In this document: positions 56,775 to 64,000 of the stretch, in pieces | Layout: every line of letters starts with the position of its first letter | Position numbering within the stretch: position 1 is the first letter of the stretch | Assembly: GCF_001655615.1 (NCBI RefSeq) | Contig: NZ_CP011567.1 | Coordinates: forward strand, 4,287,001 to 4,351,000 | Length of the DNA: 64,000 bases | Reading direction: 5' to 3' | DNA from: Pseudomonas sp. GR 6-02 | GTDB taxonomy: Bacteria; Pseudomonadota; Gammaproteobacteria; Pseudomonadales; Pseudomonadaceae | Translations under genes and position numbers: made by a program | Notes under the pieces: generated by a model | The model's database searches: none | The model's input: only the letters and a program-made list of their open reading frames with translations | What the model was told of the DNA's origin: nothing

Positions 56775-58433
56775 ATGACCTCAAAATCCCGCGGAGCCTT
56801 CAGTGAAGTCCTCGGCCTGCTCAGGCCTTTCCGGGTCATCGTTGTGGTGTCGATCATGCTCGGCATGCTCGGTGGCCTCAGCATCACCGCGTTACTGGCG
56901 ACCATCAATGACGCGCTGAACGCCGCCGACACCCCGTCGACCCGGGTGTTGGCAACGTTTATCGGCCTGTGCGCGGTGGCGTTGCTGACGTCGATCCTGT
57001 CGGACATCGGCACCAACCATGTCGGGCAACACATCATTGCCGGGCTGCGTAAATCCCTGGGGGAAAAAGTCCTGTTGGCACCGATCGTACAGATCGAGCG
57101 CTTCCGCAGTTATCGACTGATTCCGGTGCTGACCCATGACGTCGACACCGTCAGTGATTTCGCCTTTTCCTTCGCGCCGCTGGCCATTGCGTTCACCGTC
57201 ACCCTCGGTTGCCTGAGCTACCTGGCCTACCTGTCGTTGCCGATGTTTGCCTTGCTGCTGGTGGCCCTGGTGATCGGCACCGCGCTGCAATACGTGGCCC
57301 GGACCAAGGGCATCAAGGGTTTCCAGGCGGCTCGCGAAGCCGAGGACGAACTGCAAAAGCACTACAGCGCGATTGCCGCCGGCGCCAAGGAACTGCGTAT
57401 CCATCGTCCGCGCCGCCAACGCATGTTCAGCCAGCGCATCGAAGGCACCGCTGATTTCATCTGCAACACGCACATCCGCGCGGTCAACACCTTCGTGGTG
57501 GCCAAGACCCTTGGCTCGATGCTGTTTTTCGTGGTGATCGGCCTGGCGCTGGCCCTGCAATCGCTGTGGCTGGGCACCGATAAAGCGGTGCTCAGCGGGT
57601 TCGTGCTGGTGCTGCTGTACATGAAGGGCCCGATGGAATACCTGGTCACCACCCTGCCGGTGGTCAGCCGCGCCAACATTGCGTTCAAGCGCATCGCCGA
57701 CCTGGCGGAGCAGTTTTCCTCGCCGGAACCGCACCTGCTGCTCAGTGACAAAGACGCGCCGAAACCGGTGGTCGAACACCTTGAACTGCGCGACGTGCAT
57801 TTCGCCTTCCCGGCGGTGGACGGCAGCAAGCCCTTCGCCCTCGGACCGGTCAACCTGTCCATCGCCCAGGGCGAGATCGTGTTTATCGTCGGCGAGAATG
57901 GCGGCGGCAAGACCACGCTGATCAAGTTGCTGCTGGGGCTGTATGCGCCCCAGGGCGGGGAAATCATCCTTAACGGTAAGCCGGTCCTGGCGCATAACCG
58001 CGACGACTATCGCCAGTTGTTCACCACGATTTTCGCCGACTACTACCTGTTCGACGAATTGGTACAAGGCGAGCAGAACGTTCCCGAAGACGCCAACCGT
58101 TACCTGGAACGCCTGGAAATCTCGCACAAGGTCTGCATCCGCGATGGCGCCTTCAGCACCACCGACCTGTCCACCGGCCAGCGCAAACGCCTGGCCCTGT
58201 TGAACGCCTGGCTGGAAGAACGCCCGGTGCTGGTGTTCGACGAGTGGGCGGCCGACCAGGACCCGGCCTTCCGGCGCATCTTCTACACCGAGCTGTTGCC
58301 GGAACTCAAATACCTGGGCAAGACCATCATCGTCATTTCCCACGACGACCGTTACTTCGATGTCGCCGACCAATTGGTGCGGATGGAAGGCGGCAAGCTC
58401 GTCGCGCAAAAAAAACCGTTGGCGACCGCCTGA
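56775..58433 (+). CDS. pvdE: ABC exporter of the pyoverdine precursor
   Basis: A 552-residue half-transporter of the cyclic-peptide/SyrD family: six transmembrane helices (residues about 15-310) then an ATPase with Walker A GENGGGKTT, signature LSTGQRKR and Walker B VLVFDEWAADQDP. It moves acylated ferribactin from the cytoplasm to the periplasm, where PvdM/P/O/N act. The ATG at 56775 (MTSKSRGAFSEVLG) is the family start. An NRPS gene begins 29 bases downstream. Confidence 0.95.
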   Translation: MTSKSRGAFSEVLGLLRPFRVIVVVSIMLGMLGGLSITALLATINDALNAADTPSTRVLATFIGLCAVALLTSILSDIGTNHVGQHIIAGLRKSLGEKVLLAPIVQIERFRSYRLIPVLTHDVDTVSDFAFSFAPLAIAFTVTLGCLSYLAYLSLPMFALLLVALVIGTALQYVARTKGIKGFQAAREAEDELQKHYSAIAAGAKELRIHRPRRQRMFSQRIEGTADFICNTHIRAVNTFVVAKTLGSMLFFVVIGLALALQSLWLGTDKAVLSGFVLVLLYMKGPMEYLVTTLPVVSRANIAFKRIADLAEQFSSPEPHLLLSDKDAPKPVVEHLELRDVHFAFPAVDGSKPFALGPVNLSIAQGEIVFIVGENGGGKTTLIKLLLGLYAPQGGEIILNGKPVLAHNRDDYRQLFTTIFADYYLFDELVQGEQNVPEDANRYLERLEISHKVCIRDGAFSTTDLSTGQRKRLALLNAWLEERPVLVFDEWAADQDPAFRRIFYTELLPELKYLGKTIIVISHDDRYFDVADQLVRMEGGKLVAQKKPLATA

Positions 58434-58462
58434 ACGATCCACCGCCGACTACGAGAGCCCCG

Positions 58463-61400
58463 ATGAACGATTTGATCGATGATGATGTACTGGCGCTGTT
58501 GCTGGCCGATGCCGGTGATCAACCCCAAGGGATAACCGCCCGCGTCAACCAGCGCCCGGCGCCGCTGTCTTTCGCCCAGCAGCGGCTGTGGTTTCTCCAG
58601 CAACTGTCACCGGACAACGCCGCCTACAACCTGCCCCGTGTCATGCGCATCACCGGCCCCCTGGCGCCCCGGCGGCTGGAAACAGCCCTGAACAAGGTGC
58701 TTGAGCGTCACGATATTTTGCGCAGTGCCTTCGTCGAAATCGATGGTTGCGCCATGCAGGTGGTCGATGCGCAGGCAACACTGGTGCTCGACCATGAAGA
58801 CCTGTCGGGCCTGTCGGACGAGGCCCGCGCCAACCGGATCGCGCTACGTATCGAGGCCCAGGCCGGCACGCCGTTCGACCTGCGCCAGGCGCCGTTGATG
58901 CGGGCAACACTGCTGCAGATTTCGGCCGACGAGCATCTGTTGCTGATGAACATGCACCACATCGTTTCCGATGCCTGGTCCAATGCCATTCTGATGCAAG
59001 ACCTGACACGGGCCTTTGCCCAGGCCGGCAGCGGCGATACATCACCCTTGCCACGCCCGGCCATCCAGTACGCCGACTATGCCGCCTGGCAGCGTGGCGA
59101 ATACCTGCACAGCGCAACCTGCGCCAGCAGCGCCGAATACTGGCAAGAGTATCTGGGGCAAACATTGCCGGCCCTCGATCTGCCGGTGGACTTCCCACGA
59201 AATGCCCGGCACAGCCACCCTGCCGGGCAGTATGACTTCAGTGTGCCCGCGCCCCTCGCGCAAGCCCTGAACCGCTTCTGCCAGCAGCAAAAACTGACGC
59301 CTTTCGTCGTGGCCCTCGGGGCCTGGCAATTGTTATTGAGCCGCTACAGTGGCCAATACGACTTTACCGTCGGCGTACCCAACGCCACCCGCAATCGCAG
59401 CGAAACCCAGAACCTGGTCGGCTTTTTCGTCAGCTCCCAGGTGTACCGGGCGCGCATTGATCCGCTGCTGTCCTGCGCAGACTTTCTCCAGCGGCTGCGG
59501 CGCGAATCGCTGGCGGCACTGGACCATGGCGATTACCCGCTGGAATTGAGTTTCGACGCGTTGCAATTGCACGCCAGCGAACACGCCAATCCGTTGTTCC
59601 AGGTGTTGTTCAACTGGCGCACTGACACCGGGCAACCGGACCGGATCGACCTGGACGGGCTGGCGCTGGAGTTCCTCGGCGCGGGTCCCGGCCAGGCCAA
59701 ATTCGATCTGTCCCTGGACGTCGGCTATTCGCTCGAGGGCATCAGCGCGAGTCTCGAATACAGCCAGGACCTCTACGCCCCTGCCACCCTCGAACGCCTG
59801 GCCCGGCACTGGCTGAACCTGCTCCATGCACTCACGGAAGATCCGCTGCGTGCGCTCGGCGAATTGCCGCTGCTGGCAAGAGACGAACGCCAGGTTCAGT
59901 TGCAGCAGTGGAATCCGCCCGCGTCGGCCATGCCTGAGGACGGCGTGCATCAATTGTTCGAACGCCAGGCGCTGGCAACCCCCGACTCGGTAGCCCTGAT
60001 CTTCAACGACCTTGAGCTCAGCTATGCCCAGCTCAACGCCGCCGCCAATGGCCTGGCCCACTCGTTGATTGCACAGGGTGTCGGACCGGAAGTGCTGGTG
60101 GGCATTGCCGTGGAGCGTTCGGCGCACATGATCATCAGCCTGTTGGCGGTGCTCAAGGCCGGCGGCGCTTATGTGCCACTGGACCCCGATTATCCGCAGG
60201 AACGCTTGGCCTGGATGATTGAAGACAGTGGCCTGAGCGTGTTGCTGAGCCAGCGTTCGCTGCTGGATCGGCTGCCCTCGATGCCCGGCGTCCAGCGACG
60301 CTGTGTCGACGACATCGATGTCCGGGGGACGCTGCCCGCACATGACCCGCCCTGCCGCACCACCGGCCAAAACCTCGCCTATGTGATGTTCACGTCCGGT
60401 TCCACCGGTCGCCCCAAAGGGGTCGGCATCACCCAGGCGGCGTTAACCCGTCACGCCCAGGTGGCGCTGGAGTTTCTCGGCCTGACCGCACAGGACCGGT
60501 CCCTGCAGTTCGCCACGTTCAACTTCGATGCCTTTGTCGAGCAGCTTTACCCGGCGTTGATCTGCGGCGCCTCGGTGGTGCTGCGCGGGCCGGATATCTG
60601 GGACAGTGAAACCTGGTACCGCGAACTGCTCGACAAACAGTTCAGCGTCAGCGACCTGACCACCACCTACTGGAACATGCTGGCCAAGGACTTCGCCGCA
60701 GCCGGTCAGCGCGACTACGGTGCACTGCGGCAAGTGATCGTCGGTGGCGAAGCGATGCCACCGGAGGGCGTGGCGGCCTGGGGCAAGGCCGGGCTCGGGC
60801 ACGTGAAGCTGCTGAACACCTACGGGCCTACGGAAACGACGGTCAGCGCCACGGTGCTGGATTGCAGCGACTACGTGACAGGGCAAATCGCCCTGCCCAA
60901 AAGCATGCCGATCGGCCAGCCTCTGGCCGGACGGGCGATTTACCTGCTCGATGCCGGCGGCCAGCCAGTGCCAGTGGGTGTCGTCGGTGAACTGATGATT
61001 GCCGGCGACCTGCTCGCACGCGGCTACTTCAAGCGACCTGAGCTTACGGCCGAGCGCTTCATCCCCGACCCGTTCGATGTTCAGGGCGGCGGTCGTCTCT
61101 ACCGCACCGGCGATCTGGCGCGCTATCGCGCCGACGGTGTGATCGAGTATGCAGGCCGGCTGGATCACCAGGTGAAGATTCGCGGCTTCCGCATCGAACT
61201 CGGGGAAATCGAGTCATGCCTGCTGCAATCGCCGCAGGTCCGCGAGGCGTTGGTGGTTGCCCGGGAAGGCGCGGTGGGTTTGCAACTGGTCGGCTATGTC
61301 GTGGCCCAAAGCGACTCGCTGAGCGAGCAGCAACAACTCGACCTGCGCGAAACCCTCAAGGCTGAGCTCAAGGCCAATCTGCCCGACTACATGGTGCCCA

Positions 61401-62638
61401 GTCATCTGCTGGTACTGGCCGCCATGCCGTTGAGCCCCAACGGCAAGCTCGACCGCAAGGCCCTGCCGCAACCCGACCTCCGCCAGACGCAGCGGCACTT
61501 CATTGCTGCCGAAACGCCACTGGAAAAGGCGCTCGCCGAACTCTGGCAAGAAGCGTTGCAGGTCGAGCGTGTCAGCCTGGACGACAACTTTTTCGAACTC
61601 GGTGGCCACTCGATTCTGGCCATTCAATTCATCTCGACCCTTAACGCGCGCCTGGGCATCAAACTGGCGTTGCAACACATGCTGGCTCATCCCAATGTCC
61701 AGGCACTGGCCAGATTCATCGCCCTGGAGCATCAGCAGCATGTGCAATGCGTGGTCGAACTCAACGCCTCGACAGCGTCGGCGCCGCCGCTGTTCTGCCT
61801 GCACCCCAGCGGCGGTATCGTGTTCTGTTATCAGCCGCTGGCGAAAAAACTCAGTGCCCATGCCCGGACCTTCGGCGTGATGCACAAGGGCTTTGCCGAC
61901 AAAGACTCGAACGCTCAGACATGGGCCGAGATGATTGCCGACTACAGCGCACAGATCGTCGAGAAGCAGCCACACGGCCCTTACCGATTGATGGGCTGGT
62001 CATTGGGGGGCGCGATTGCCATGGACGTCGCCGCCCACCTGGAGCGCCAGGGCAAGGAAGTGACCTTCCTCGGCCTCGTCGACAGCACATTGCCCGAACA
62101 TGCCTTGCCCGCCGACCTGCCGCGCAAGCCTCTGGAAGAAGACAACCCGAACCACCTCAGCGCGGAAAACGAACTGCTGGCAGCACTCGAAGTCTTCAAC
62201 CTGATGTTCGCGCATCTGGAACCGGCGGCGGCGAGCTTCATCGCCCGGAACCCGACGGCCGACCTCAAGACCTTCTATCGCTGGGCCAGCGAACAGACGG
62301 CCACCGGCGAGCAAGAGATGATCGCGACCCTGGAAGGCATCAAGCAGGAAATCATGAACGCCCAGGCCTATGCGATTCACGATCGCCTGGTGGACGCGTT
62401 CAATGCCTTCTCGCTGCCGCCGCTCAAGGTCAAGGCCAGTTGCTGGTGGTCGCTGTCGCATAAAACCCTGGAGCAAGTGCTGTATTCGGAACAACTGCTC
62501 AGGGCCCACAACGTGACAGGCCAATTGCACACCTCGATCCACTCACCACTGCCGCACCGCAGCATGATCTACACCGAGTCGCTACTGGAGTCGTTTACCG
62601 AAGTGTTTCTCGGCTGCCAGGGCAAGTCATGTAGCTGA
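58463..62638 (+). CDS. Single-module NRPS with terminal thioesterase (pyoverdine)
   Basis: A 1391-residue C-A-T-TE protein. The condensation domain has HHIVSDAWS (His165-His166, Asp170; the usual Gly is Ala171). The adenylation domain runs from about residue 495 to 1010 (YVMFTSGSTGRPKG; A4 starts with Asp689). The carrier serine is Ser1050 (LGGHSILA) and the thioesterase Ser1180 (GWSLGG), with a late His in PLPHRSMIY. My manual specificity code is DAEDIGTVSK; Glu and Asp at the second acidic sites suggest a basic residue (Lys or Arg). It probably installs and releases the last pyoverdine residue, as PvdD-type enzymes do. It is co-transcribed with pvdE. Confidence 0.9.
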   Translation: MNDLIDDDVLALLLADAGDQPQGITARVNQRPAPLSFAQQRLWFLQQLSPDNAAYNLPRVMRITGPLAPRRLETALNKVLERHDILRSAFVEIDGCAMQVVDAQATLVLDHEDLSGLSDEARANRIALRIEAQAGTPFDLRQAPLMRATLLQISADEHLLLMNMHHIVSDAWSNAILMQDLTRAFAQAGSGDTSPLPRPAIQYADYAAWQRGEYLHSATCASSAEYWQEYLGQTLPALDLPVDFPRNARHSHPAGQYDFSVPAPLAQALNRFCQQQKLTPFVVALGAWQLLLSRYSGQYDFTVGVPNATRNRSETQNLVGFFVSSQVYRARIDPLLSCADFLQRLRRESLAALDHGDYPLELSFDALQLHASEHANPLFQVLFNWRTDTGQPDRIDLDGLALEFLGAGPGQAKFDLSLDVGYSLEGISASLEYSQDLYAPATLERLARHWLNLLHALTEDPLRALGELPLLARDERQVQLQQWNPPASAMPEDGVHQLFERQALATPDSVALIFNDLELSYAQLNAAANGLAHSLIAQGVGPEVLVGIAVERSAHMIISLLAVLKAGGAYVPLDPDYPQERLAWMIEDSGLSVLLSQRSLLDRLPSMPGVQRRCVDDIDVRGTLPAHDPPCRTTGQNLAYVMFTSGSTGRPKGVGITQAALTRHAQVALEFLGLTAQDRSLQFATFNFDAFVEQLYPALICGASVVLRGPDIWDSETWYRELLDKQFSVSDLTTTYWNMLAKDFAAAGQRDYGALRQVIVGGEAMPPEGVAAWGKAGLGHVKLLNTYGPTETTVSATVLDCSDYVTGQIALPKSMPIGQPLAGRAIYLLDAGGQPVPVGVVGELMIAGDLLARGYFKRPELTAERFIPDPFDVQGGGRLYRTGDLARYRADGVIEYAGRLDHQVKIRGFRIELGEIESCLLQSPQVREALVVAREGAVGLQLVGYVVAQSDSLSEQQQLDLRETLKAELKANLPDYMVPSHLLVLAAMPLSPNGKLDRKALPQPDLRQTQRHFIAAETPLEKALAELWQEALQVERVSLDDNFFELGGHSILAIQFISTLNARLGIKLALQHMLAHPNVQALARFIALEHQQHVQCVVELNASTASAPPLFCLHPSGGIVFCYQPLAKKLSAHARTFGVMHKGFADKDSNAQTWAEMIADYSAQIVEKQPHGPYRLMGWSLGGAIAMDVAAHLERQGKEVTFLGLVDSTLPEHALPADLPRKPLEEDNPNHLSAENELLAALEVFNLMFAHLEPAAASFIARNPTADLKTFYRWASEQTATGEQEMIATLEGIKQEIMNAQAYAIHDRLVDAFNAFSLPPLKVKASCWWSLSHKTLEQVLYSEQLLRAHNVTGQLHTSIHSPLPHRSMIYTESLLESFTEVFLGCQGKSCS

Positions 62639-62654
62639 CCGAGCGACGGCAAAA

Positions 62655-62690
62655 AAAAACGCAGAAGCCATGGCTTCTGCGTTTTTGTTT
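62655..62690 (+). terminator. Intrinsic terminator after the NRPS gene
   Basis: AAAAACGCAGAAGCCA and TGGCTTCTGCGTTTTT form a perfect palindrome followed by GTTT, 17 bases after the stop. Confidence 0.93.
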
Positions 62691-62707
62691 GTACTTCCGG
62701 CAATACC

Positions 62708-62844
62708 GTAGCAGCTGCCGAGCAGCGCGAGGCTGCGAAGCAGTCGTAAAATCAGGCACTGCAGTCTGTCAGATACACCGTGCATTTAGGGTCTACGACT
62801 GCTGCGCAGCCGAACGCAGCCTCGCGCTGCTCGGCAGCTGCTAC
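62708..62844. repeat. Long nested inverted repeat, copy 3
   Basis: Perfect 30-base outer arms (62708-62737 and 62815-62844) with GTAGCAGCTGCCGAGCAGCG, then an inner GGCTGCGAAGCAGTCGTA module with its inverse. It lies between the convergent NRPS and fpvA genes. Confidence 0.85.
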
Positions 62845-62907
62845 AAGATTAGCCCGCGCCCCTGGTAAAAGGGCGCGGGCCGGGACATTGACGCTAGTGC
62901 AAAGGAC

Positions 62908-64000
62908 TCAGAACTGCGGTGTGTATTTCACGCTGAACATCACGTTGCGTGGATCACCGTAGTTGTTGTTGCCGTTGATCTGGTTGTAGGCCGCTGCGAA
63001 GTAGGTCTTGTCAAACAGGTTGTTGGCATTCATCGCCAGCTCGATTTCCGGGGTGAGCTGGTAACCGACGCGGGCATTCCACACGGTGTAACCCGGAACG
63101 TTGACGGAGTGGTCGAAACCTATCGTGTGGGTTTGTGCGGTAAAGCCCAGGCCTGTACTCACACGGCTCCAGTCGCCGCTCAACTGATAATTGCCCCACA
63201 CACGCAGCATGTGTTTAGGCGTCCACCAGCTGAAGATTTTGCCTTCGTTGTCAGGGTCGTCGAGGTATTTGGTGGTGTTGTAGGTGTAGCCGGCAAACAG
63301 TTGCAGATTGTCGATCACTTCGCCGCTGATTTCGGCGTCCAGACCCTGGCTGCGCACTTTGCCCGATGCCGTCGAGCAGAACCAACCGTCGCAGGTTTGC
63401 GCACCCTGCGTATCGAGAACGGCACGGTTTTCCTGGTCGTAACGGAACAGGGCCACGGAGGTATTGATCCGGCCGTCCATCAACTCGCCCTTGAGACCAA
63501 TCTCGTAGTTACTGCCGATAATCGGTTTGAGTACCGCGCCGGCGGTATCGCGTTCGGTCTGCGGTGTATATACGTCGGTGTAACTGGCGTAGACCGCCCA
63601 TTCGCGGCTCAGGTCATAGACGATACCGGCATAGGGCGTGACTTCTCCGGTTTCAGTGGCGGTGCTTTTTGGATCTTCTGTAATGCCGCTCGCGGTCTGG
63701 GTCGAAGACTTGTAATTGTAGTCGTACCAACTGACGCGCGAGCCGAGCACCAGGGTCAGGTCTTCAACAGGCTTGACCCGCCAGCTGCCGTACAGGCCTT
63801 TCTGGCGGATGTCGTATTGGCTGGGAGTCCCACGACCACCGGGGCTATTGATCAAGCCTTCGTAGCTGATATCCGGACGGTTGTGATCAATGTCGAAGAT
63901 ATTGTCGGAGCTGTCATTGAAGGTTCGGGCGTATTTGTCGTCCGAGGTGTATTTGGAATAGTTGCCGCCCACCATGATTTCCTGCGGCATGGACAAGGCT
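62908..64000 (-). CDS. fpvA: FpvA-type TonB-dependent ferripyoverdine receptor (5' end cut by window)
   Basis: The last 364 residues of a TonB-dependent siderophore receptor barrel. Strands such as LVLGSRVSWYDYNYK, VTPYAGIVYDLSREWAVYASYTDVYTPQ and SNYEIGLKGEL are typical of the FpvA/FoxA group, and the protein ends VMFSVKYTPQF with the outer-membrane Phe. A Cys pair (TCDGWFCS) sits in an extracellular loop as in FpvA. Position next to pvdE and the NRPS supports ferripyoverdine as ligand. The STN signalling domain lies outside the window, so it is not seen. Confidence 0.88.
   Translation of the reverse strand, partial: ALSMPQEIMVGGNYSKYTSDDKYARTFNDSSDNIFDIDHNRPDISYEGLINSPGGRGTPSQYDIRQKGLYGSWRVKPVEDLTLVLGSRVSWYDYNYKSSTQTASGITEDPKSTATETGEVTPYAGIVYDLSREWAVYASYTDVYTPQTERDTAGAVLKPIIGSNYEIGLKGELMDGRINTSVALFRYDQENRAVLDTQGAQTCDGWFCSTASGKVRSQGLDAEISGEVIDNLQLFAGYTYNTTKYLDDPDNEGKIFSWWTPKHMLRVWGNYQLSGDWSRVSTGLGFTAQTHTIGFDHSVNVPGYTVWNARVGYQLTPEIELAMNANNLFDKTYFAAAYNQINGNNNYGDPRNVMFSVKYTPQF

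Noticed and set aside
52627..62844. Considered whether the repeated palindromes form a CRISPR array
   Set aside because: The units are kilobases apart, palindromic and without regular spacers or cas genes.
1..64000. tRNA, rRNA, prophage or insertion-sequence genes
   Set aside because: I found no cloverleaf-like segments, transposase or integrase motifs on either strand by reading; a dedicated tRNA scan would settle the tRNA part.

Overview
The window is typical of a fluorescent Pseudomonas chromosome, most likely of the P. fluorescens group. It has high-GC coding sequence, tightly packed operons, several families of short palindromic (REP-type) intergenic repeats, and the periplasmic maturation and export block of a pyoverdine siderophore locus (pvdA, fpvI, pvdRT-opmQ, pvdP, pvdM, pvdN, pvdO, pvdE, a terminal NRPS module and an FpvA-type receptor). 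I saw no tRNA or rRNA gene, CRISPR array, transposase or phage gene.

Positions 1-23600 look like ordinary chromosome. In order they carry: a PhzF-family protein (cut by the window edge) with a YghU-type glutathione transferase; a periplasmic histidine phosphatase; selD-selU for selenophosphate and 2-selenouridine; a Tsx-like porin with a secreted 'purine nucleoside permease' family protein; an AraC regulator with a XapX mini-protein and a zinc-free alcohol dehydrogenase; a small metallothionein; a chemoreceptor; a Na+/H+ antiporter-family carrier; a PhoQ-type two-component system with two PepSY mini-proteins; a patatin-like lipase; queD; an alpha/beta hydrolase; codBA; and a DapF-fold protein divergent from an MFS carrier.

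Positions 23700-43600 hold accessory and sensory functions. There is a trypsin-fold secreted protein, a complete fecI-fecR-fecA ferric-citrate signalling and uptake unit with a candidate Fur box, a divergent EmrAB-type pump, an AhpD-family protein, a MscS channel fused to a cyclic-nucleotide-binding domain, a pirin divergent from an aldo/keto reductase, a BvgS/EvgS-type hybrid kinase with its LuxR-type regulator and a degenerate receiver protein, and the Mg2+ P-type ATPase MgtA.

Positions 44000-64000 form the pyoverdine region. PvdA makes N5-hydroxyornithine. The single-module NRPS (C-A-T-TE) probably adds and releases the last residue. PvdE exports the acylated ferribactin precursor to the periplasm. 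PvdM, PvdP, PvdO and PvdN mature the chromophore and side chain there. PvdRT-OpmQ secretes the product, and FpvA takes the ferric form back up. FpvI is the sigma factor for fpvA. I can place four exact PvdS iron-starvation boxes (TAAAT-N16-CGT) before pvdA, pvdR, pvdP and pvdE, a one-mismatch box before pvdM, and a candidate Fur box before fpvI. The most unusual observations are the pvdE PvdS box lying in the loop and flank of a strong hairpin that ends the pvdO transcript, mutually exclusive hairpins in the pvdR leader, and three long nested inverted repeats confined to the pvd block that share a core but carry different outer arms.
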